Assembly: GCF_040581485.1 (NCBI RefSeq)
Contig: NC_090132.1
Location: 11,109,001 to 11,173,000, forward strand
Reading direction: 5' to 3'
Length of the DNA stretch: 64,000 nt
Origin: Linepithema humile
Taxonomy: Eukaryota; Arthropoda; Insecta; Hymenoptera; Formicidae
Position numbers and translations under genes: made by a program. Numbering within the stretch: position 1 is the first letter of the stretch; each line of letters begins with the position of its first letter. Of this stretch, positions 1 through 13,650 are shown piece after piece. The notes beneath the pieces were generated by a model. The model was given only the letters and a program-made list of their open reading frames with translations, was not told where the DNA came from and did not search any database.

Positions 1-294
<294 letters not shown>

Positions 295-1048
295 CAGCAC
301 ACGTATGCTGAAAGGGAATGGTCGGATGGATGAAGAAACGACCGGGTGAAGGTAAATGAAGAAAAAGGGACAGAGAAAGAGTGTCCACGAGAGGGTAGAA
401 TCTGCACGCGCGCGAGAGAGAGTGAAAGAGAGAGAGAGGGGGGGGGGAGAGAGAAAGAGAGAGAGAGTGTGACGGAGTCGCGACGGGGTACAGTCGAAGG
501 GGGAGAGGGCGAAGCGTCGGCTAGAATAAACACATAGATGTTTTCTTTGTTCCTCTAAACTAAACAACCAACGAGGAATCTAAACAGAGGCCAGAACCCA
601 AATTCAATTTGGTCGCCGCCTCCGTCTCTACCTTCAGCTGTTCTACGGACGAAAGGTATCCCTGCCCCTCCACGCTCCTGCGCCCCATCCGTCCATTTCA
701 CCCTTATACACTTAACGCTGCTGCAGGACGGTACCTAATATTTACCACGCCTCTCTTATACCGGATAACCGACTTCGCATACGCACGTACTTGGCCCTTT
801 TAAACAATACACGCTAATGCATGCCGCGTATACGCGAGCTTCAGATGAACAGATATCACCCGATGTGAAATTAGAATCTTTCTTCCTTCTTATTTGCAAA
901 GATCGCACTTTAATTATCTCGCATTGTCAGTTTGTAATTATTGGACAATATGAAGAAAAGTGAAGAGGTAAAGAAATCTTTGAAAGGGTTTGATTTCTTA
1001 AATGTCTATTTACTTTTTCATTTTTCTCAGTATACATATATGTTACAT
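295..1048. other. No gene seen; purine-rich patch near 412-470
   Basis: This is mixed-composition sequence. Bases 412-470 are a degenerate GA/G-rich patch related to the neighbouring microsatellite, including a run of G near 439-447. Two frames of about 63 codons fall here, but they read through purine repeats or lack any recognisable motif. No gene is called. Confidence 0.6.
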
Positions 1049-1259
1049 AATCGATAATTATCTTCTAATTTAAACTTTGAAATTGCGTAATCTATCAATG
1101 TCTGATTACTGACAAAACATATGCGTTATTAGTGATGAAGAAAAGTTATAGATTTAAAATGTAATATTGTAAATAATATACATATATGTTTGTATATGCA
1201 TATGTTGATAGATTACAGCTACGCAATTTAAAAGTTTAAATTAGAAGATAATTATCGAT
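1049..1259. repeat. Small foldback (inverted-repeat) element
   Basis: Bases about 1,049-1,098 read as the near-perfect reverse complement of about 1,205-1,259. The outer ends are ATCGATAATTATCTTC, and the arms continue through TAATTTAAACTTT to GATAGATT-like sequence. Arms are about 50 bp with a few mismatches and small gaps, and the loop is about 105 bp of AT-rich DNA. No open frame lies inside. A non-autonomous foldback or MITE is the simplest reading. The family and target duplication are not clear from this copy. Confidence 0.7.
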
Positions 1260-4019
1260 CAACGAACTCAGAAGATAAGATTTATAATTTGTAAAAAATC
1301 TGCAATTACGAGCGGAAAGAAAAATTGGTTGAAATTTCGTGTAATATAATTTCATATGGACCTGTCATACTGATCAAATAGGAGTCTTCTCTCCGATACA
1401 TTGTCGGGGGGGAAGTCTGAGCGAAACAGTTTATCAATAATATTGCAAGATTATACAAATATTTGCCATCCGCTCTCTTTTATTACTGGACAACGGTATG
1501 CATATGTATTGCAGAGGCGAGGAGATGGAGGAGTCGCGTTCGCTCGTACCAAGATTGATCGGTAAAAAATCGTTCTCCTTTTTCCGCCGCTACCATGCAC
1601 AGGACAACTCTTCTGCCTGTTCCCGGAAATCCATTCATTTCGATATTTAACTGCCGGTACGCCGTTTGTTCCGTAACCTAGCGCGATCACGTATCTGATA
1701 TCAGGCGGCGCGGCGATGCGGCGATACGTGCGAGAGATACGTACGTCAATACGTTGGACGGCAAGAAATTATAACAACGGAGCAAAAGTCTATTAGGATT
1801 TTCATTTCTTGAATAAATAAAACTCGTCGAATCGTTTAATACGTCGGGGAGGAGTTCGCACGTGCATGCGCTAATCCCTGCTTTTCTCGTCGGGGATAGG
1901 AACGTGTGTGAATACACACCAATGCGAATGTGTACTGATCGTGGCGCGCTTGTGCGTGTAACTAAACTCCACTCACACTTAGAAATACACACTTTGAGAT
2001 ACGATTTTATTCGTCGGCGCGTATTTGCTTGACAGAATAAATCAAATTGTAGACGAAAAAATTTTGGCTAAGATACGTCAATAATGGAAAACATGAATTT
2101 TTAAATCAATACCTACCACTAACTCTCAACGATGTTAAACCCAATGCAAAGATCATGTTTTTTCCGTCATGTGTTGGACGCAATTATTTGTGTAATTTTG
2201 TTTTTATACTTGAATATTCGATATATTGATATTTTGATTTGCGGCATAATAAAGGAAAGTATTATTCGCGGAATTGATCAATTTTTTTTACGACTACATA
2301 ATTTTATTCTGTGAATACTTGCAGCGTCTCAACGTCAGAATCGATTAATTTTGTTGTTAGCTGCTTATCTAAAATGAAATTTGATTGGGTAACATGAAGA
2401 TTCCGAGCGCGCGGTTTGACTTTGATCAATGAATTAATTGCGATTGTCTTCCGCATGGAACATTTCAAACTGGCACAATGCAATTAAAAACAAAAGAAAA
2501 ATATTAATGACATTAATTTGCTGTTTCGTAAAACTTGTTTTAACAACGACGAGGATTTTATTTATATTTGCACATACATATCGGCTCATATATAAATACA
2601 ATTGCAGAAAATGGCAGAAAAAATCTTAAACAGAAATTAAATAAAATCGCTCATCTGCTGAATAAGAACGAATATTGTAAAAAGAAAATTGAAAGAAAAT
2701 TTCTCATTGTTGACTGTAACATATTGAGAGACTTGTTGTAGACTTGAATTTTCTTTTTGCCCATATATTTCTTATAACTTAGCGCGCAAGAGCAATTGAA
2801 AACCAATCGTACGTAGGGTTTCGACGAGAGAGTTTACGCATCGACCGATGCAACATGCCCTGCGGAAATCATGAGTTTAGAATCGAGGAAAGATCGAATG
2901 TCAGATTGCGGCCGTGCGAATCGTTGAAAGACAGCCTCGACGGGAGTATGCAGAGAGTATGAAAAAAGAGAAGTGAAATTAAAAAGTACTTTCGCGCTGA
3001 GCGGTGCGGCCGTCGTGGAGGCAACGTGCAGGTCCTTCTCATCCCTTGGCCCGAATAAATGCGTACATTCTCTATTCTCCCTTGTAATAATCCCTTCCGG
3101 TTAATCTGCTCCAATGTAGCCTGCAGCGAGTATCCGATGAACATCATATGTACTCCCATCCAGCTGTACGTCGGCAAAAGTACCGGCTTCCTGCGCCGGT
3201 ACACACTTCACATCGTGGGGTGAACCGCCGTGCATCTATCCTCCCTCGAACCTCCTTGTTCCTTCGTGAAAAATGAGTAAATAAACACACACGTGTGGAA
3301 TCTACGCGGCGCGCCGCTGAAGAAGAGCAAGTTACACGTTCTCGCCAGAACCGCCTAGAGGAAGAGAAGCAACGTATTTCGAAACGGAAAGAGTTCGGTT
3401 TACTTGACATTTTGACTGAATTAATAAAAAAGGTACCAAGCGGGACAAAGCATTGAAGAAATCGGAGAGAGAAAAGATGATATAAAGATAGAATTTAAAG
3501 TTACACGAGAAAAAAAATGACAAATGTAATCAGTTCTCACAATCAGTACTTTTTTCATACTACACAAAGCACATTGATGATATTAAAAATTATAATATAT
3601 TATTATTATTTATATAAATATATTAATACAATTGTAAAATTATTTATTATAATGTTAGAAATTATAACGGAAAAATGAGAATAAGACAGAGTTATTCCGC
3701 ATAGATTGTGAGTAGAAAATGTGCGCTATCTGTAGAGAATTCGATTCACTTAACATTTCATGAAATTGTGAGAAAAAGTGCAAAACAAAAAGGGAGAGAA
3801 GAAAGGGAGAAAAGCGAGAAAAGACAAGTGGAATAAAAAAATAGGATCGCATGGAAAAGTGCAACAAGCGGGTAATCGTGCCTGCCCGGTCCATGTAAAT
3901 AATTTGCACAAACAGTCGAAATTATGAATGACGGGACAAGAAGAAAAGAAAGTCCGCAGTGCACTTGTTGAGTAAAAAGTAAAAAACACCATATCTATAA
4001 ATAACTCTACTACGGTGTA
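1260..4019. other. No gene seen
   Basis: AT-rich stretches (2,000-2,800 and 3,500-3,900) alternate with moderately CpG-rich stretches (1,480-2,000 and 2,820-3,420). Short frames occur on both strands, the longest being 126 codons on the minus strand at 3,750-4,130. They overlap each other in several frames and show no domain motif. I see no supported gene, RNA or transposon end. Confidence 0.5.
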
Positions 4020-4880
4020 CAAGGGGCGAGCACGATATTCTCTCGCCACTCGTGGGCAAAGAATGTTAAGTAGTCCGGCATTTTCCCTTCGCGCTCGCCT
4101 GGCCTCCGTCGATCCTTCTGATATTTTCATCTATCCGTGTAAATGTACTTAGCGTGTGCACAAGCTGCCGACCCGGCAAGCTTTATTACGTGAATTTGGA
4201 AGCGCTGTAAGCGACTGAAGGGGATGAGCATAGGAAGGGTGTACAGAGGGAAGATATACGTTTCGCCGTTTTCGCGCGCGCGATGCTGGCGGAAGGGGGT
4301 TGGCGGTGGTAGTTGCGGGGAGGGTAGTAGCTGGATAGCCGCTGTACCATGCCAGCTCTGAGAGGCCGGCTCTTCATCCCGTGGATATGCATTTTCCGTT
4401 CCCGGTCCGTCGCCCAGCCCCGCGCCGCTCCGCGCCGCTCCGCGCCGTTCCTCACGAACCGCTTCTCTGTGCTATCCTCTGTCGGTTCCTCTTATTGCTC
4501 TCATACTTACGGGATCGTGGTGGGTGCACGATAGACGGTGTGTGCACGCGTATATGCATGAACGCGGGAGTACTGTTAATTCGGTTTACGAGCGTCTATC
4601 AGGAATATAAGGGAAACGAACGACCGGCGCGGTACGCCATTTCGGAGCTGAGGCGAGTGCATCACTCCGCACGCACACTCGCGTAAGAGTGGGAGAGGGA
4701 TGGGGCTGGGTGAGGCTGCCCTCCAAGTGTTTCCTTTGCGAGTCGCTTCGCCGTTTACACATCGGCGGACATCGGTGTTAACGAGAGGGTTGCTGCGAAC
4801 GTCGTTGCACCGTGAGAACTCTACCGGGTGCGGATATTGTGACGCGACTTGTAGGAGAGGATAAAGTTGCCACATTTTTA
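4020..4880. other. CpG-dense GC-rich patch, no gene recognised
   Basis: This patch is clearly richer in GC and CpG than its flanks and carries overlapping short frames on both strands (up to 109 codons), none with a recognisable motif. It may be an unmethylated regulatory island or a weak exon-containing region. The sequence alone does not decide. Confidence 0.35.
4421..4450. repeat. 10-bp tandem repeat, three copies
   Basis: The decamer CGCGCCGCTC occurs twice in a row, followed by a third copy differing at one base (CGCGCCGTTC). It lies inside the GC-rich patch at 4.0-4.9 kb. Confidence 0.9.
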
Positions 4881-5967
4881 AGCTACATTGTGAAGCGTGG
4901 AACATGGGGAATATTTCTTACTCAGACCTATAGTCTATTTCTATTTGGATATTTCTCGAGATATATATACACATATTTTTATTCGAATATTAGACGCGAA
5001 ATGAGATCGGTAGTGCTATAATTAAGTGTCGAAAGATACTGAAATGCGTAACAGATGGAGAATTATATCACTGAAATAGTAGCGTGCGTGGATCAGATAG
5101 CGAAAAAAAAGATGATGATTGCGCCGAGACGAAATATAAGCAGTATCATACTGGGTGTTTCAAGATTCCAAGACTTGAGAAATTAAAATAACATCGTCTT
5201 CCGTTACTCTGATTGCACTTGTTTTTTTTCAGTCTCTTATTTTTATTCTGCTTGCGGAAAAGAGTATTTTCGTATATTCGTTCGAAAAGGGATACCAGAA
5301 ACAAAACGTTAATTCCACCACGTAATGCTGACAAGACTGGCATCGTTGTTGTTCGCAACGACGAACGTGTCGCCGGCGGCGTTACGGGCTGGTTGAAAAA
5401 GAAATTGTTCGTGCATATATGCCGTCGGTGTATACAGGAAGGTAATTGGATATCGCACATCTCGCGGACGCAACATGCACAACGAACACCACTGCTGATA
5501 TGTCGAGACTCTCACGGCAACGGTTACTACTTGGAATTGTTTTTGCGTTCGAGATTACAGTACGCCACCACCCGTATCTTTTTCCTTCTCTTCTTCTCGT
5601 CCAGGGAGGTATATGCACACGATAACGATTTGATTTGGTAACACAATATTTTGTTCGATAACCGCGAATTATTCATTTATAAAATTATAAAAATTCTACT
5701 TTTTATAAACTTTAATTCTCGAGACTGAATCTATACCATATACACGATGATAATGTAATAAAAGAAAAATTATCAACCACTTTGTTTCAAAACCAGAAGT
5801 GCGGATAAACGCCGTGCAATGTTGAAGAATGTAATCAAGAAAATGTGCAAGGAGATACTTGTAATGAATTATTCCTCTGGAATTTAGCGTCTACTGCTAG
5901 CGAAAGATATTTCCAAAGTAACGTATCAATTTGTGTATGATATTGTTTACTAAATCACTAATATTGT
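4881..5967. other. No gene seen
   Basis: A plus-strand frame of 142 codons (5,213-5,641) is the longest here. It has a hydrophobic start but no recognisable domain, and minus-strand frames overlap it, so I do not call it. The rest is AT-rich sequence with no feature I can support. Confidence 0.45.
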
Positions 5968-6021
<54 letters not shown>

Positions 6022-6026
6022 ATATG
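5968..6026. repeat. Compound (TA)n-(TG)n microsatellite
   Basis: A short TACA run leads into an uninterrupted TA run (about 5,981-6,006), which passes directly into TG repeats ending near 6,022. Confidence 0.95.
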
Positions 6027-7230
6027 AGTAGCAGTGAAAACAACAATCAACAACCACCGATTTGTCTTTCTTCATGAATTTTTATTGTGATAAAAACGCA
6101 CGATGTTTATCATACCTCATGTATTCTCGAGATACACAAGTTGATGAATATATGGACAGGATCGCGAAAATGAGAGGATATTTTGCATTCGCGTTAGTAT
6201 GTATCGCTGATTCTCATAATGCACCGCGCGGGTTTTCGTTGCTGCGATACATCGTAAATCTGCAACGTTGCTCGGTGTACGGTTTAAATTATTTTTACTC
6301 TTCAATATCTGGTAAAAATTATGACTGTCGTCACGTCATGTCGCATAATATTATCGTCTGCAATGTTCTATTCTACTTGTAATATTAAGCCTTGAAAATA
6401 ACGACATTTGATATGGCATTATATAATGGTCTTTCGTGTCTTTTCGATGATTTTGTAGTCTGTAAGGAAATTGCATTTAATTGCATGCATAGTATTTTAT
6501 ACTGTTAAATCAGAACAAATGAGAGCTAAATATAAATTGAGTTTTATGTTATTTCTTTGCCATTATTTGCGATTTCTGTGTTACTTGCTGTTTAACATTA
6601 CAACAAAATTAAACTTAAAATGAATTAAAAATGCAGAAAGAGGCGGCAACTAATTAAAGATTGCGTTATTCATTAATATGTAAATTTTTGAGCGCTAGCG
6701 TCGCGAATTAAAGAAACCACTCCGACTGCAAGAGGAAGTCTCTCATCCTCCCGCGTCTCCGCTCGGCCGCAGAACCGTGGGTTTTCGTGGTCGGATCTTA
6801 AATTCATTTTATTTCCGGCCGAACGATCCCGGCGAAAAGGTTTAAACGATTTATCATCTGCGAATCGTGCTTTGGTCAGGCGCTTCTTTTGCAGAATACC
6901 GAACTTTCCCCGCCTCGTCTTGTCCTGCTTCTTTCACTGTCATCGCTTTTTTCATTGTTATAAATACACGCGCTCTCTATATAGTGTGAATTCTACTGGA
7001 AATAATGTCAAAATTGATTGTATATAATTACCGTGGATGTTGAAATCATCATGTACATTATAAGATGCACCATACATGCATCGAGTTGCTGATAGTTTCT
7101 CAACAAAATGACAATGACGTGAATTTTGACCAAATATACAAACATATGCAATATAGCATTTAGAATCTTTGAGCTCTATATTTTCTTTCACTGTTCATCA
7201 ATGTTATATTCTGTAAATTATCAGTGAAAT
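6027..7230. other. No gene seen
   Basis: AT-rich DNA with one GC-richer stretch at about 6,690-6,930. Frames reach 106 codons but overlap on opposite strands and have no motif. No transposon ends or RNA genes were found. Confidence 0.5.
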
Positions 7231-7960
7231 GCTTGTGTAAGCCGCGGCGAATCACGAGTCTCTTTTACGCCCGCGGGACACTTCATTCAGACACTAAAGG
7301 GAAGTAAAATATATTCCTCGATAAACGAACGGTGGCACAAGGGAGGAGGAAAGGTTTGACGGAAGGGTTGAAGCGGGGTGGCGTCAGGTCGGCCATCAAA
7401 ACGCGGGAAGCAGGGGAAGGAAGCGAAGGAAGCGACAGGTCTCCGGACTATCGTTATCAACAATTCAATAGTGTTTAACTTATTTATATCCCGTTAAATG
7501 CCGGGGCTAATTAGATGGCGACGTAAAGATCTCTCGTATCCTCGGCGGGCCCTTTTCCAACTGGCTCAACGTCTTTCGGGGGTGTAACGAGGCGGCGGGG
7601 GCGGAAGATCGGAGGTGGCTCTCATAACCAGCCGGAGACAGACAATGGCAAAGAATAGGCCAGGAGTCGCGTTGAATAGGCCTCAAGACACTGAACGCTA
7701 TAATGTGAAAGACTCCATTGTGAGGTGGGCAGTTAAGTGCTTCTGTCTGGTCTCCAAAACGAAGTGGGCTACGCTCGGCGTGTCTCGCTCTCCTTCGGCT
7801 CCCTTTCATCTCGTCGTTCTCTCCCCGTCTCCGTTCGTCACCTCGTCACCTCCTCGTCAGTTCGACGAAGGCGGCGGTCGCGGATCATCCGTCAAGTTAC
7901 GGAAACTGCGGCAGGAGCGATCTATTCTTTCGGAGGTGAAACACGGAAGCGGATAATGGT
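7231..7960. other. CpG-dense GC-rich patch, no gene recognised
   Basis: Composition switches to GC-rich with frequent CpG. Overlapping frames of 87-113 codons lie on both strands (7,507-8,000), as expected when TA-rich stop codons become rare. No splice-bounded exon or protein motif is evident. Confidence 0.35.
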
Positions 7961-10880
7961 GGTGAATGCTTCGAACTCAATAATTATGAACTACTCTTGA
8001 CAGAAAAAGCAGTGCGTTTTTTTTTTTTTTTTTTAAACGATTCTGTACGAAGGATTGTAATGTAAATATGCATACTTTTGAATATAATTTTTTATTAAAA
8101 TTATACATTAGAATAGTATTTAACCTTTCGGTAGAGTGAGCGTATATATGTCGTTAAAAAAATGTCCGCTGTGACTTTGCAAAACAACACCGAAAAAGTT
8201 AACTGAATTTTTTAAGCACTTATGTCTCGCAAAACAATTGTTCGAGATAGTTCTTGGCTTATTGATGCTAGAATCTCAATCTTTTAACCAAAACTTGTTT
8301 TAATTTACTACAATATTTCTGTGCAAAGATATTGACGATTATATCAACTTGTGATGATTATTTCCTGTCTATTAATTCTAGTCTAGGAGGAGGATAAGAA
8401 TCGGTTGACAAAAGGTGTACACGTAACCAATGCTAGCGTATGTAGCTACGAGATTACTACTATTTATCATCTGATTTGTTGATCGTAGTGATCGCTTACG
8501 TACTATATAGACATGCGCGCCGCATGAATGATTCGCGCACGATGCGAATTTTTTTAAATGCTCTAACTTGACAAAAATTTAATGTGGTGACTTACAAAAA
8601 TAAATCTTCCGTGTTTTGCATCTCCCTCCCCCCCTCCCTCCCTCTTTCTCACAGATATTTGAATTCACTACATATGCTCTGGTCGCGTTGACATATACAT
8701 ACATACATACGTAAATATATCTATTCTTGTATATAAAGTATAAAGTTGTGGTGATTATAAAATACAGAGAGATGTTATTTGACAGTTATACATAGGGCAC
8801 TTTACCATTCGTTAATAATGTTCATATTTATTGGATTCGGCTCGCCGATCACTAGCTACTGTTTCGCACTCTTAAATTATGCGATGCCTGTCACGTTAAT
8901 GAGATTTTCTTGCGTTTATAAATATACATGATGCCTTTGCAAGTAAATGAATTCTTAACATTTGTTATCGGTGGAAAGAGAATTTTATTAATGTAAGAAT
9001 TATTGTGTCTACGTATCGAAACGTAGATTGTTATTAGAATATTTTATCTCTAACTTTTTTATTGCAAAGAATTACTTTGCCGGTCCTGAAATAATAGTAC
9101 AATACTCTGTAGTATATTAAAACAATATTTGACGCTGAAAGCGCTAGTGGGTGAGTCAAAAAGGCGAGATCAGTTTCGAGATGACTGGGAACAGATGGCC
9201 GATCAGATACCAGGAATTAAGGGAAGAGTAACACAACCCCCGAGGTACGAGAGAAATGTGTATTAATTTTTCAAGTTTTTTAATTAGCGAATGTCTCCGT
9301 TCCGCCTTTCGCTCGGGACATTTATATTAGAACTGCCGTACCGCTCTCCTGCCTTTCCTTCTGTCTTTCTCTTTTCTCTATGCTGAAGAGCGTTCTTCAC
9401 CTCCAACAGCCGGTTACTTTCTGAGTTGCCAGTTTCCTTTCTCTTTCTCTCTCTCTTTTTCTTCTTTCATTCGTTTCGCTCTTATTCTGGCATTTTCTCA
9501 TTTACCCTCCTCGAGATTTGAAACGCAATGCCTTCCACCGAGCAGGAGCTAATCTGTTATTCGTAATTACGTATTAAATAATTATTATTCGATGCTTGAA
9601 TTACGTCGAATTGAAATTTACAATCAGGATGCGCGAGTGACTCCCATAAAATTTATCGAAATTTTAGAGATAAATATTCTTTGTAGAATTAAAGATTTAT
9701 TCATCTGTTGTTTAGCAATCGATTGTGTCATTTTACATACATTTTACACGATACGACACAATAATGATTTTTATGTAAAACAAGTACTAATAATTTCGAA
9801 ATAAATTCGTTCCAATAAAAAACGATTACATATACTTAATATTAAAAAATTACTAAAGTGTCGGTTGTTCTTCTTCGTTTCAAATCGTATTACTTTTTTT
9901 GGTTTTCATTGATTAAAATAAATCGCCATATCGCACGCTTTATTCATCGTCAAGTATCGAAATTCTTGAAACCGATAGTGATGAATTTCGTCGCCGGAAC
10001 AAAGTCTCCAGAGTTATCCTACCAAAGGGAGTTTGTGTTTAAACTGAATTGAGATTTCGTGGGGTTTTCCGTAACGCAGCAAGGGAGTTGGAAGGAGAGG
10101 GCGGATTGACTCGCCCGTATTTATTGCTCCGTACTACTGATTTTCATTGGACTGATGCTGCCGTTCTACTCTCCCCCCCCCCCTCCCCCCTACCGGTATC
10201 CTCGAGCGTTCGCCCCCGTATCGCGAAAGCGCACTCCCGCCAAACAATGGCTCCCATATAATTGCTTTTATAGTTCACTGAACGCTAAATATTCCATACT
10301 TTTCTTTCTACTCCATGGTCCCGTCGTTCGTTCCCGATCATCAGCGAACCGATTGAGTAAATAGAGTCGCGAAGAGCCCGCTTGGGGGTGACTTGTTTCA
10401 AGACAGATCGAAAGCGAGCGTAAACTTGAGCGATTTGAATTCCACCGAACAGTTTTCCCATATTTTTTCATATGCATTGAAAAAAATTTGATGATGCATC
10501 AAATTTTGAAAATAACATTAATAGCTTAAGGAGATAATAATGCTATATATGTATATCAATAATTTATAGATTAAGATCATAAATGCTATTATTTTTCTTC
10601 CTTTATTTAAGGATTTAATTTTTCAAATTTGATTTTGTTACTTTACAGAAATTTGAACACATTATCAATCACATGTTATACTATACACAATATATCAAAG
10701 TAGAAATTAAATTTTCGTCATATTACTTTTCAAGTAAATTTTTTTCAGCGCGTCAAATCATAGAACGTTGAGTTGTAAGCAGAAATGCACCGTAAGCTTG
10801 CAAAACTTGTGTCTTTCACATGAAAGGATTAGAATTCAAATCGTAAACCAGAAAACGAAAAGTTCGCTGTCAATCGCGAA
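7961..10880. other. No gene seen; short homopolymer and C-rich tracts
   Basis: Mostly AT-rich DNA. It contains an 18-base T run (8,017-8,034), a CCCT-rich tract (8,621-8,650), a TACA run (about 8,693-8,709) and a C-rich run near 10,171-10,190. No open frame exceeds about 70 codons. I see no gene or mobile-element end. Confidence 0.5.
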
Positions 10881-11620
10881 ACGAAAACTTTTCAATGACC
10901 AGTAGGCAGTTTCTGCATCGGCGTTCCCGTACGACCGATGTCAATTACGGATTCCTAACGTCCCGAAAAGCGACGGGCGCGCCCTCGTAACGAGGCAGTT
11001 TGTCCAGCTGCTCGAAACCGTCCTTCGGGAAAGAACTCGGACGTTCACGAAAAAGAAACGATCCGTCCCGGCACGTTTTCCACGGAGCCTCATTCGCCGA
11101 GCTTACCGCCAACGACAAGAGCGATGACCAGGGTGAGAGAGATTCTCTCTCACCCTCGTCGAAGCCATTCGAACCGATCTCAGCAGCCCCCCTTCCCCTT
11201 TCCGCTATTTCCTCTCCTCTCGGCGCCACGCAATCCCGTGGTCTTTTTGTCATCCCTGCTCGTAGATCTCGCCACCCCCGAGGTTCCCCGTCACTTCGGT
11301 GACCACTCCAGCGCTCTCCTCCAACCAACCTGCTGGAAGCCACCCTTCGTGTACTGTTACCTCCTGCCGATACACGACGCTAGGCTTAAACGCGATCACT
11401 TTGGGGACTGTAATTTTCGCAATCCTGACGAAATCAGGGTCTGCTTCTTTCGGTAGCCCGGGGAATCGAACTTTATTGCTAAATACCATACGATCAGCAA
11501 ATTCGCACCCTCCCTTTGAGCCGCATGAGTTCATTTCACGTTTACGTCGTAGGTGGCAATGACCGTAAGGGAATGGATCATGCTGTACGCAGCGAATGCA
11601 TGCAGAAGTAACTAATTACA
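10881..11620. other. GC-rich island with long open frames on both strands, origin unknown
   Basis: This island sits abruptly in an AT-rich background. On the minus strand two overlapping frames stay open for 94 codons (11,534-11,250) and 132 codons (11,343-10,945). On the plus strand frames of 87-110 codons overlap them. The minus-strand frame contains a stretch beginning PGLPKEADPDFVRIAKITVP that looks protein-like rather than low-complexity, but I cannot match it to a known domain. It could be a decayed retroelement fragment, an exon, or simply GC-rich noncoding DNA. Confidence 0.35.
11131..11155. repeat. Perfect 25-bp palindrome
   Basis: GGGTGAGAGAGA is followed by a single T and then its exact reverse complement TCTCTCTCACCC. 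It lies within the GC-rich island at 10.9-11.6 kb. It is too short and too simple for a transposon. Confidence 0.9.
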
Positions 11621-12940
11621 GAGCGATCTTGTAAAGATTTTTTGTAGCTGATCTTAACAATATATATGTGTATATTAGTATCTTGTTAAATTGTTATTAT
11701 TATTCTTTGTTATTGATTATGTCTTTAGTAAAGAATTACGCATATGAATATTGCAATATCTTTTCTCTCTTTTCCTGTAAGAAAATCTGAGAAAACTGCA
11801 ACATAGTTTTAAATTAATTATTATATGTTAATAATTAATTTGAAAATTATTATTTTTATCTTTTGAGAAATTAAATTGCATCTCATATTTCAACATGGCG
11901 ATATTATTGATGTTGTTAACATTTTTTCCAACGAGTATCGAAATAAAAAAAAATAAAAAAAAAAAAAAATAAAAAAAACGATTTGTGCTTTAATGCATAA
12001 TGATAAATATTTTTTAAAATATCCGTCAATCTTTTTCGAATATTGTTACTGCAATGTACACATTCTTTTTTTAAAAATACCTTTGGTGAAATTTATGATC
12101 TCATCATTGAAAAGGCGGGAATCGAGCACTAGTTTTGAAAACGTGATTCCGCAATCACAGTTCCTAAAACAGAAGGTGTGAGATAACGGTTTGGTCTCTC
12201 TATCGGTAGCTTGATCCACACGGAACCACATGCCTTCCCTCTCCACTATAAGAGGCTACCCTACCCTTCCAGACATTCTAGCTCGCGCAGCAAACCAGGG
12301 TAATGGTTTCTCGATTAAGCCATGTTCACAATGGGATTAAAAACGACCGGTAGACCGCTGCTGACCATGCCGTTCGTAGCTGAAACTATCTCTTCTCTAT
12401 AAGCGTTAAGCATTTGCTCGATCTATTCGGCATTTTAACGTGCAACGAATTAGCAAGTCTGGCTTATTCACTGTTATGTAATGTCTTTTGAAAACTAATA
12501 TTTGCTGTCATTTGCTTCAGTATCACCAGGAATTAGTATTGACGAATAATTGATTTAACGTTTATAGAATCTTGAACAGTTTTAAACTTATATCTGATTT
12601 TGTGATTCTATTTTATATCTTTATTTTACGATATTTAAATCATTAATAACATATTGCCAAAATTAAACTTTCCTTTTTATCTTATTAAGTTATTCTGCGT
12701 ATCCAGGAAAAGATTTAATTATAAGGTCGATGAAATTAATTTTGCTCGCACCAGTTCGGTATATAATTAAATAACGAATTCGAATTATTTTATTTAAAAG
12801 TGGAGATGTTCTACATTATGAATTTTGAGAATCGTATGTTATATCGGACGAATATAAATATCATTCTCTACATCGGTGACCGCACGTGGATAAAATCATT
12901 CGTGCGAGCTAAGAAAACCTCAAACAAGGACATGAGTCCT
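11621..12940. other. No gene seen; A-rich tract
   Basis: AT-rich sequence with an A-rich tract broken by single T at about 11,946-11,978. Short frames up to 81 codons have no motif. Nothing else is supported. Confidence 0.5.
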
Positions 12941-13650
12941 AGTAAAGACGGTTACGGATCAAAATCTCGCCGCGGCTTTCTAATTAACGTCACCTTCGCC
13001 CCCTCCCAGAGTGAAGAGGGTTTCCATAAAGGGGTCGACCCTTAGCCCCGACAGTAAAGCCCGGGCTTTTCTCGACCTGGCGATCGCTCACCCCTTTTTT
13101 TTTAAACCATTTCTTCGCCACCGGCGTCCCTGTGGCTGCCAGCAGACGGCATTGGCGGGGGATGAAGATTAATTCGTTCCGTCTTAATCGTATCAAAGTT
13201 TGAGAGCCGAGTCAGGCTTTCGCGCGGCAGGCCTGAGCTCCGCTCGACGCGAAACGCCTTCCATTTCTCGCGTCACCCTTTGAAGCTGCACCACCCCGTA
13301 TCCAACGCCGGCCACCTTCCAGAAGTCGCGTACCACTCTCCGTCGCCCGTCTGCAACTTTTTACTTTTAGCCTGACCCTACCATCCGTCGTTTCTTCCCA
13401 CCTCTGCGGCCTCTTTCTGTTTCTCTTCGCCACCTTTTCTCTTCCCGCCTGTCCTCTCCTATGCATATCTGCGCCGTCCTCCTTTCTTTCCTCCACTTTG
13501 CCTGGATAATCATATTTAATAATGTCTCCGCGTATTTTTGCTCCGCTGTCAAAGTTAAGACGAGAGAAGTTGGCGCGAAAAATGGCAAAGCGGTGCGTAA
13601 AGTTTCTGGTCGACTCGGTGTGTGCGAGAGATTCGCCGGGAAGTGACAAC
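12941..13650. other. CpG-rich patch, no gene recognised
   Basis: A GC-rich stretch with a 145-codon minus-strand frame (13,649-13,212) that is rich in Arg, Lys and Gly, overlapped by frames on the other strand and in another minus frame. It has no recognisable domain and no convincing initiation context. It is treated as a composition effect. Confidence 0.35.

Noticed and set aside
5213..5641. 142-codon plus-strand frame
   Set aside because: No recognisable domain, overlapped by three minus-strand frames, and its hydrophobic start derives from a T-rich tract.
11455..11485. Minus-strand GTTCGATTCC resembling a tRNA B box
   Set aside because: The flanking bases do not form a T stem and no A box or cloverleaf could be built around it.
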